A DNA stretch of 64,000 nucleotides from Mactra quadrangularis. Lineage: Eukaryota > Mollusca > Bivalvia > Venerida > Mactridae. Under the pieces are notes generated by a model, which was given only the letters and a program-made list of their open reading frames with translations, was not told where the DNA came from and did not search any database. Shown here in pieces: positions 57,785-64,000 of this stretch (position 1 is its first letter; every line of letters starts with the position of its first letter). The DNA lies in the NCBI GenBank assembly GCA_025267735.1, contig CM046304.1, positions 4,650,001 to 4,714,000 of the forward strand, written 5' to 3'. The position numbers were made by a program, and so were the translations under genes.

Positions 57785-57990
57785 CCCAGGGGAGCGGGTG
57801 TTCAACTCGTTAAAGCCGAACACAAAACTTGCTTTAACTCTGTACAAAACAGAGTTAAAACAGTTGAAAGGCAGTTCCCCAGCAAAGAGGAGACTACTCT
57901 TCAAAATTGTCCCACTTCTGGGACAGGGTATTCAACTAATGATAGTCGAACACAAAAATGTGCCTCATTTCCGTGTCAAACGGAATAGAA
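57785..57990 (+). repeat. Diverged direct duplication beside the minisatellite
   Basis: GAGCGGGTGTTCAACTCGTT, then AGCCGAACACAAAACTTG, matches GACAGGGTATTCAACTAATG, then AGTCGAACACAAAAATG. The two units lie in different frames, so the open frames at 57416-57988 and 57798-58040 are doubtful as proteins. Confidence 0.5.
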
Positions 57991-58040
57991 GCACTTGGGT
58001 CTTCACCGAATTACAACATGAAATCCTACATCTCTTATAG

Positions 58041-58906
58041 GAAAAATTAATAACTATTAGTTTGCTTGTAGCAAGTGCACGTGTCAAAAGTTTTAAATAT
58101 GTCAAATAAATAAATACGAACATTTTCTACTTAAAAAACTTACACGGAAACATGAATGTATATTATTCTATATAAAATTTCTTTTTGTAGTTATTCAAGT
58201 ATTGTCGTAAGCAGGATTTATATAAAAATCACAATTTTATAAAGAATAGTGTTTTATAAGTTATCCTCTCATTTTTAATACATTGCATAAACAATAAATC
58301 CACAAATATGGCCCGAGGGGCTTCACACACATCACAATTTATATTATTCTACATTTTCTCACTTAATAAAATGAATTTGAAATATAAAAATAAGATTTAT
58401 CATTTTCGAAGCATTTTTACATTTTATAAACATAAAACTAGTATTTCCTAATTAAATATGAATATCTGGGGGCCGGAAATTAGCAAATAAAAAGGTACTC
58501 TCTTCATTATATATAGATCATATAACATGTGTAATATTAGGACCCATAATAGCGCAGTCGGTTAAATGGCTGGAATTAAAAGCATAAAAAAGTTCAAAAC
58601 CAAACATTGCAGGTTCAAACCCCAGTCAAGTCAAATATTTATTTTTTTATAATTTTTTATTATATTAGTATATAATACTATATTAAAAAGTTTTATACAT
58701 ACAAACATGAACTAAAATATAAGAGTAGATGAAAATAAAATTTATTAACATACGTTTTGGATTATCTTTATCTTCATTTACTGAATTTCATATTCAAGCC
58801 AACCTAATTAAATGGAATCAATTTTACTAACTTATTTAGCATAATAAACTGATATGGAGCATACACTTATGTGTCTTTAAAGAATTTCATGTTTTACTTC
58901 TGATAG
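58041..58906. other. Non-coding stretch with a tRNA-like block
   Basis: Very AT-rich. At 58541-58635, CCCATAATAGCGCAGTCGGT is followed 50 nt later by GCAGGTTCAAACCCC, resembling A and B boxes. The acceptor arms do not pair, so I read it as a decayed SINE head. Confidence 0.45.
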
Positions 58907-59096
58907 GCCACAACAAGTTGATTATATGTTTTATGGATTCGCTCGCACCACAATTTTGACGTTTTTTTAACGAAAAAAAATATTTTTATTTCCTCGCTCG
59001 CTCATAAAAATTTGGTCGAACCACTATATAAAGCAAGTGAATTAAGATTATTAATTTTTTTTCTTCGCTCGCTCGCATGATCAACTTGTTGTGGTC
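58907..59096. mobile_element. Foldback element with CGCTCGCTCG motifs
   Basis: GCCACAACAAGTTGAT faces ATCAACTTGTTGTGGTC. The interior has three TCGCTCGCTCG-type blocks. Confidence 0.75.
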
Positions 59097-59240
59097 ATAG
59101 CTTATATTTTTATTACACCAATTAAGTGACTGACGAATAGGGCTACATGTCAAAACCAATATTTCATCAAACCATATTAACCATACAATAGATTTCGTAC
59201 CATATCGTAACCGAAAACAAGGTCGCAATACAAATTATTA

Positions 59241-59432
59241 CGGCCATTCTCCCTCCTACCAATGAGTTTTAATTATGTAGGGCAGTTGTCAGTCACTGAC
59301 GAAAGTATGCGCTAAGTAGTAGGTTAACAGCTAAATCCAGAGATTTAGCCTTTCCAGGAACATGAATAGGATGACTGACCGCCGTTATATGACCTATACA
59401 ATGCGTTGCTCCCGCGTTAAACCAACCAAACA
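59241..59432 (+). mobile_element. SINE family 2, 3' part
   Basis: ACGGCCATTCTCCCTCCTAC, CAGTCACTGACGAAAGTATG, CTAAATCCAGAGATTTAGCC and ATGACCTATACAATGCGTTG. The head is absent. Confidence 0.75.
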
Positions 59433-60103
59433 GACAAACAAATTATCGATGAGTAAATCACGAGACAAAAATTCCTGACAAGAACCAAGAAACAAGAACT
59501 GACATGAAGAAGATGACAATTTTTGAAGAGTAAGAATCGTCAAGGGTCTTGGCGTCGAAGTTTTACGGTATTGCTAGACGCCTATGTGAATCATGTAATC
59601 TATTTTGATTGGAGTCAGATAAAAGCAAAAGTATGTATGTGATTATGTTGGCATGCAGTTTAGTCTGAATAGAAATTGAAGTTGATGCAAATTTGTCTAT
59701 GTTGCATGAAATAGAAACATCTATGGGATTACAGACTCAATGGGTATTATTGTATACGATGTTTTTGTTGAGCATGTTGTCGATTTCTAGGTAATAGACT
59801 AATCGCTTGAACTTAGCATACAATGCTAAAAGCAAGTCAGCATCGTTTCTCAGAAACAAGTTAAAACCACTAGTATTTGCTTCGCGAGAACTCTGAGAAA
59901 TTAGGCTAATATTGCACAGAAAAATCAAGCAGTAAAACCATTGTCTATTTTTGAATGATTTGTCTTTCAATAATCATATGACAAAAGGCAGTCATTCTTA
60001 ACGCAATTCTATTTTTGGTTACGTTTCGGTTCTATTCCTTTTACCTGTATCCAGTACTAAGCGATGTGAATTTCAACAATAAAATATCTAAGACTACTAC
60101 TGA
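59433..60103. other. Non-coding stretch, nothing recognised
   Basis: No repeat shared with other parts of the window and no protein-like frame. Confidence 0.4.
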
Positions 60104-60147
60104 CCCAATGACCAGCTGACCAGTTGACCAGCTGACCAAGTGACCAA
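60104..60147 (+). repeat. Short GACCAGCT tandem repeat
   Basis: About five units of TGACCAGC/TGACCAGT. Confidence 0.8.
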
Positions 60148-60547
60148 TCGCAAGAATTATATACAATAATTGTTATGAAACATATAGACAAATGCCAGTA
60201 GGTACTTGACATTAATACTTCTGTATGAAAAATTGACACTGATAATAGACGCAATATATAATACAAATATATAAACATGTCTGTTACTGTAAGTTCATAA
60301 CACAGCCTGGTCTTTTCGTGCGTATGTCTTTATATGTTTTCCGTAGGTATTCTTTGTAGGTCTTCATTCATAAGCGACCAGCACGGTTCCCAGACAAAAG
60401 CCTTGCGATACATAACACACTCTAGCCCTAACCATCACAGTTGTATGCCTATTTCTTCAACTATGTGTCTGTCAATTATTTTTGAGGCATAAACTGTATG
60501 GGGACATTTAGTAATGAATATGAAGTCAATATAGTTTAATATAGGCA

Positions 60548-60862
60548 AGAACAGTTTCTCCCCGTTTGGCATATACACACGAACGTAGGTCTTCAAATTA
60601 TTTGTCCGTTAGTAGATCTTCAATTATGCATACCGGTTCTGAACCAAAAGAAATGTAAGAACAGTTTCCTTCGGTTTGACCTATACACTCGTAGGTCTTC
60701 AAATTATTTGTCCGTTAGTAGATCTTCAATTATGCATACCGGTTCTGAACCAAAAGAAATGTAAGAACAGTTTCCTTCGGTTTGACCTATACACTCGTAG
60801 GTCTTCAAATTATTTTTCCATTGGTCTTCGATATTGCATTCCGATTCCGAACCTAAAGTTCA
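60548..60862 (+). repeat. 106-bp tandem repeat, about 2.8 units
   Basis: GTAGGTCTTCAAATTATTT starts at 60585, 60691 and 60797. The first and second units are nearly identical over most of their length; the third diverges after about 20 bp. The 60676-60882 open frame follows the repeat. Confidence 0.92.
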
Positions 60863-61747
60863 ATTCAATCAACAAAGAATAGCAAGATTTCACTCTTAAG
60901 ACCATCAGATTCGACGGTCCCAAAAGGGCAAAGGTCTTTATAAACGGACATTTTTCTTCTGAAACTTCCTTCTCAAACTAAGAATTTGGGACTTGAAAAT
61001 CGTCAAATATCGCATGATATTGCATTAACCAAAGTGGTCTTAATATTGGAACTTGACGGAATATCTATTAATGTTTCCAATCAATAAGAATTATCGAGAA
61101 ATTCTCTCTAAAGCATTTATGACTCATGGCTATCAAGATACTCTCTGAAATGATGATGTTTATTGTTAGATTTTGAAGATTCGAGTACAATCTGCCCTTT
61201 GTTTAGTAACTACTGTTAGCTAACGTTACGGCCCTTACGGGTACGGCAGAACTTAACCCGAAGACAACTCTACCCGTGCAATACTCAACTCAAAGTTGGG
61301 ACAACTCAATCCGTTAGTAGGAGATTGAGTTGTCTCGGTATGAGTTGTCTATCGGTTGAGTTGTTCCGACACTTCCGTTTCGAAACGTTTTGGAACATTT
61401 AAGGTAACTGAACGCGCTGCTGATCTTTTAAAACCAAACGGATCAGGAATTACCAAATTGAACGAGAGGTTGGTTTAAAAATTAACCTAATGAGCCAATA
61501 AACTTAAGTGGCTAGTTATTTTGCCTTAAGTTTAACCCTGAATATGAAGAAAACTTAAGCTACATTAGTTTCACTCCAGCAGTTTCATTAATGTAGCATT
61601 GATACTTCTTAAGAATTCGAGGGGCCCAAATTGAGTGGACAGACGGACAGACAGATGGACGGACGGAGGGCAAAGAGCTCTGTAATCCCCTGTAATACTA
61701 AAATGTATCTTATATATGAATTCTTAACGTAGTTTCACCCCCATCAA
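60863..61747. other. Non-coding stretch
   Basis: ACAACTCAATC/GATTGAGTTGT near 61310-61345 form an 11-bp stem. GGTAACTGAACGCGCTG near 61400 matches the outer end of the CATTYGGAAC-type long elements. No exon seen. Confidence 0.4.
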
Positions 61748-62014
61748 CCCGGGTCTGCGACCCAGCTAGTAGCGCGCTGGGATTACGAATCTCATGTTCC
61801 TAAAGGGGTACAGGTTCGAAACCCACTCGGTGCGGATATACCCTTCCATGAAAATTTAACAATATTGTCAATTTTCCTCAAGTATTTAGGTATATGCCTA
61901 AATTCCCAGTCTAGTGAAAGGATAGGTGAGTACTGACTATGGACAAGGGTCCAGGAAAGCTAGGTTAGATGCGCTGGTCGCCGTAAAATAACCAAAATTG
62001 TGTTGAAACCCACT
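61748..62014 (+). mobile_element. SINE family 1
   Basis: ACCCGGGTCTGCGACCCAGC, B box GGTTCGAAACCC, TATACCCTTCCATGAAAATT, GGTCCAGGAAAGCTAGGTTA and tail AATTGTGTTGAAACCCA. Confidence 0.82.
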
Positions 62015-62927
62015 ATACAAAAATGATCTCCCCAACAGTTTTATCACTTATCAGTAGAGCAGTGTTAGTTACACGTAAAAACAGTCAGATTATTCTAGAT
62101 ATACGTACCTCAAAACAACACTAATCAAGATTATACCAACACTAATACGAGTAGAGTTTCATATACACAGAATAAATCCAAGGCAAAAACAACAGAACTT
62201 TATCTATGAGTTGGCACTAAACAACAAAAAATCCTTGCTCAGTGAGTTCTGAGTTTACCAAGTTTAAAACACACACACTGTTATGACTTATAATGATTAA
62301 ATGACTAAAACAGCCGATAAAAGTAAAGTTCTCCCTTTTCGTGAAATCAATGGACGTCTATATACACCCAAACACACTCGAAACACCTCTCGAATCACTA
62401 ACTAGCACAAGTTATAGCAGTAAAACAAAATGTAGACCAACGTTAATGCTTACAGTCAGTTCGTATTTAGTGTTTTCTCTGGTACAAAAAAATTCCCACA
62501 CACACTTAATGTATTAAGCGATGTATACAGTAATCACTATGTTCTGTAAACTCAATTCCTCTAATTCATGTATTCACTCTATGCCTGATACAAGCCCTGG
62601 TCTGGATATATATTGTACGATTATTATTGCTATTGATGATTAAGTTAGTGATACAGTGAGACCACGTCTTAGTGGCCACCTCTAGACGTCAAACAAATGC
62701 GGCCTGCGGCGGGTCTCGTTACCCTACATAGATCAGGAAAGTATAGCTCGGAATTCAGACAACGCACAAGCATATTTTTTCTCACGCAGATAGGAAACAA
62801 CTTTTTACACAAATTTTATACATTTCAAGTTTATTCCACGATCGTTCGTCGGATTTATGGCGTTTGTCTCATTATTTCTGGATCACCCCTCGTATCTACT
62901 TTCGACAACAATCAGATAAATTTCAAC
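62015..62927. other. Non-coding stretch, nothing recognised
   Basis: The open frame 62697-63050 runs into the foldback that follows and has no protein features. Confidence 0.4.
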
Positions 62928-63022
62928 TCGCAAGCACATGGATATGTCATGCAACCTTCCTTTGGTTTTAAAACATACCGTATATCAAAGAAAGGTTACA
63001 TGACATATCCCTTGCTCGCAAG
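62928..63022. repeat. Foldback with GGATATGTCATG arms
   Basis: GCAAGCACATGGATATGTCA then TGCAACCTT faces AAGGTTACATGACATATCC and GCTCGCAAG. Imperfect arms of about 36 bp. Confidence 0.7.
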
Positions 63023-63540
63023 CTTTTCAAATGAAAATTACCATACATAAATCAGTCGATTTTCTTTAACAGCAAATTTAGCATAGTTACGCTGTTGGTT
63101 TTTGACACAGAGGTTTGACTGTACTGACATGTTGGAATGGAATCGATTTAAAGACTTCTTAGAACCAGGAGTACACAATATAGACATCAGAATATCAGGC
63201 TGGATCGATGTGTTAAAAGAAATATAGGTTTTCAGATGTTTTATGTTTTTGAAAAAATATAGCTTTTCAGATGTTATGTGTTTCATCTCATGTATTTAAT
63301 GTAAGAAGCTTAAAGGTTTGTTTACATAGGAACATTAATCAATTGTCTGAGACTGGCTGATAAGATATTTCTAAAGAGTGTAAAAATTCGCAAGTCGCAG
63401 ACATTTCTAATGGCAGAAAATCAGTATTAGAGGTCTTGGAACTATCAGATTAGAAATAAGACCTTTATTTTCAACTGAAGTTAAGTTTCGCTATACATGT
63501 ACATGCTTCTTTCGTTATTGAACTTGATTATGTGGAAACA

Positions 63541-63838
63541 GTTTGTGCAGAGGATTCAGAGTAAACGATTACAACCACAGGAGCTTGACATTCTGTATCA
63601 TTGTTTGAAAGATTATCATCTTCTTAGTTTTTATAATAAGAAGGAGGGAATTTTTCAAACTACGATACAGAATGTCAAGCTCCTGTGTTACAACTTACAG
63701 GTTAATATGGACATTTTCGGACAAAGGAAATGTGGCAGTTATTTTATGCGCTATTTGATTCATTTCTTAATGCTGGGTGCAGGATTACGACAAAATAGGT
63801 GTTTGTTTACATTATGAAGATCACGTGACTAAATGCCC
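63541..63838 (+). repeat. Diverged repeat, filled-site copy
   Basis: Same sequence as 50632-50800 but interrupted by the element at 63576-63687. The 106-residue open frame across the join is an artefact. Confidence 0.75.
63576..63687. mobile_element. 112-bp palindromic element with 7-bp duplication
   Basis: Perfect 24-bp arms at 63576-63599 and 63664-63687 (starting CACAGGAGCTTGACATTC) continue imperfectly inward via GTTTGAAA/TTTCAAAC. TTACAAC is duplicated at 63569-63575 and 63688-63694. Confidence 0.9.
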
Positions 63839-63852
63839 TGCAACTATGTTTT

Positions 63853-63909
63853 AATCTCGTACCCAGAGGTACTAGGCTCGAGAATCTTGATAGCCTCTGG
63901 GAACGAGAA
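63853..63909. mobile_element. Small foldback Z, copy 3
   Basis: TCTCGTACCCAGAGG faces CCTCTGGGAACGAGA, 57 bp in all. Confidence 0.75.
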
Positions 63910-64000
63910 TACTATGCTTGTACATCAGTCATCAGTTGATAGCAGCTTGCAAGTACGCTACAGGTCGTCCACGTAAACATTGCGTGTATGAACACGTGAC

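Noticed and set aside
57198..57988. Long Pro- or Gly-rich open frames on both strands
   Set aside because: They follow the C-rich minisatellite and lack any domain or start context.
63497..63817. 106-residue open frame
   Set aside because: It runs across the border of a repeat and a 112-bp palindromic insertion.

Overview
This 64 kb window looks like animal nuclear DNA from a lophotrochozoan, most likely a bivalve mollusc. It is AT-rich, its genes are split by GT-AG introns, and it is packed with short non-autonomous transposons and tRNA-derived SINEs. The two recognisable genes are an interleukin-17 receptor with a SEFIR domain and a small heat shock protein with two alpha-crystallin domains. 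Both gene types are known from molluscs. I see no bacterial operon, CRISPR array, rRNA gene or convincing functional tRNA gene.

Layout. 1-12.5 kb: no coding sequence recognised, only repeats, including a terminal-inverted-repeat element (2033-3114) swollen by 13 copies of a 71-bp unit. 12.5-33.2 kb: nine exons of an IL-17 receptor D-like gene on the + strand. The joined exons stay in one open frame of 794 codons (ectodomain, Thr/Pro-rich stalk, one membrane helix, SEFIR domain, long tail). The exon carrying the start codon and signal peptide was not found. 33.2-47.3 kb: possible 3' UTR with a Harbinger-type element inside it, then repeats. 47.3-48.5 kb: small heat shock protein gene on the - strand, with coding sequence in one exon and a splice acceptor just upstream of its ATG. 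48.5-64 kb: repeats, a candidate first exon with an NRF-1-type site (53.4-53.6 kb), and several minisatellites.

The two genes do not form an operon and I see no sign that they work together. The receptor would signal from the plasma membrane in innate immunity; the heat shock protein would be a cytosolic chaperone.

The strongest unexplained structure is the mobile DNA. One family (termini CAATCT...AGATTG) has four full copies, each flanked by a 9-bp target duplication. A second family of 66-141 bp elements (termini CATTYGGAAC) has three copies with perfect 9-bp duplications. A 112-bp palindromic element sits in one copy of a repeat whose other copy in this window is the empty site. Several SINE families with different tRNA-like heads share a tail. 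One intronic SINE carries an inverted duplication that makes a 44-bp-arm hairpin. All coordinates and alignments were read by eye; no database search was run.
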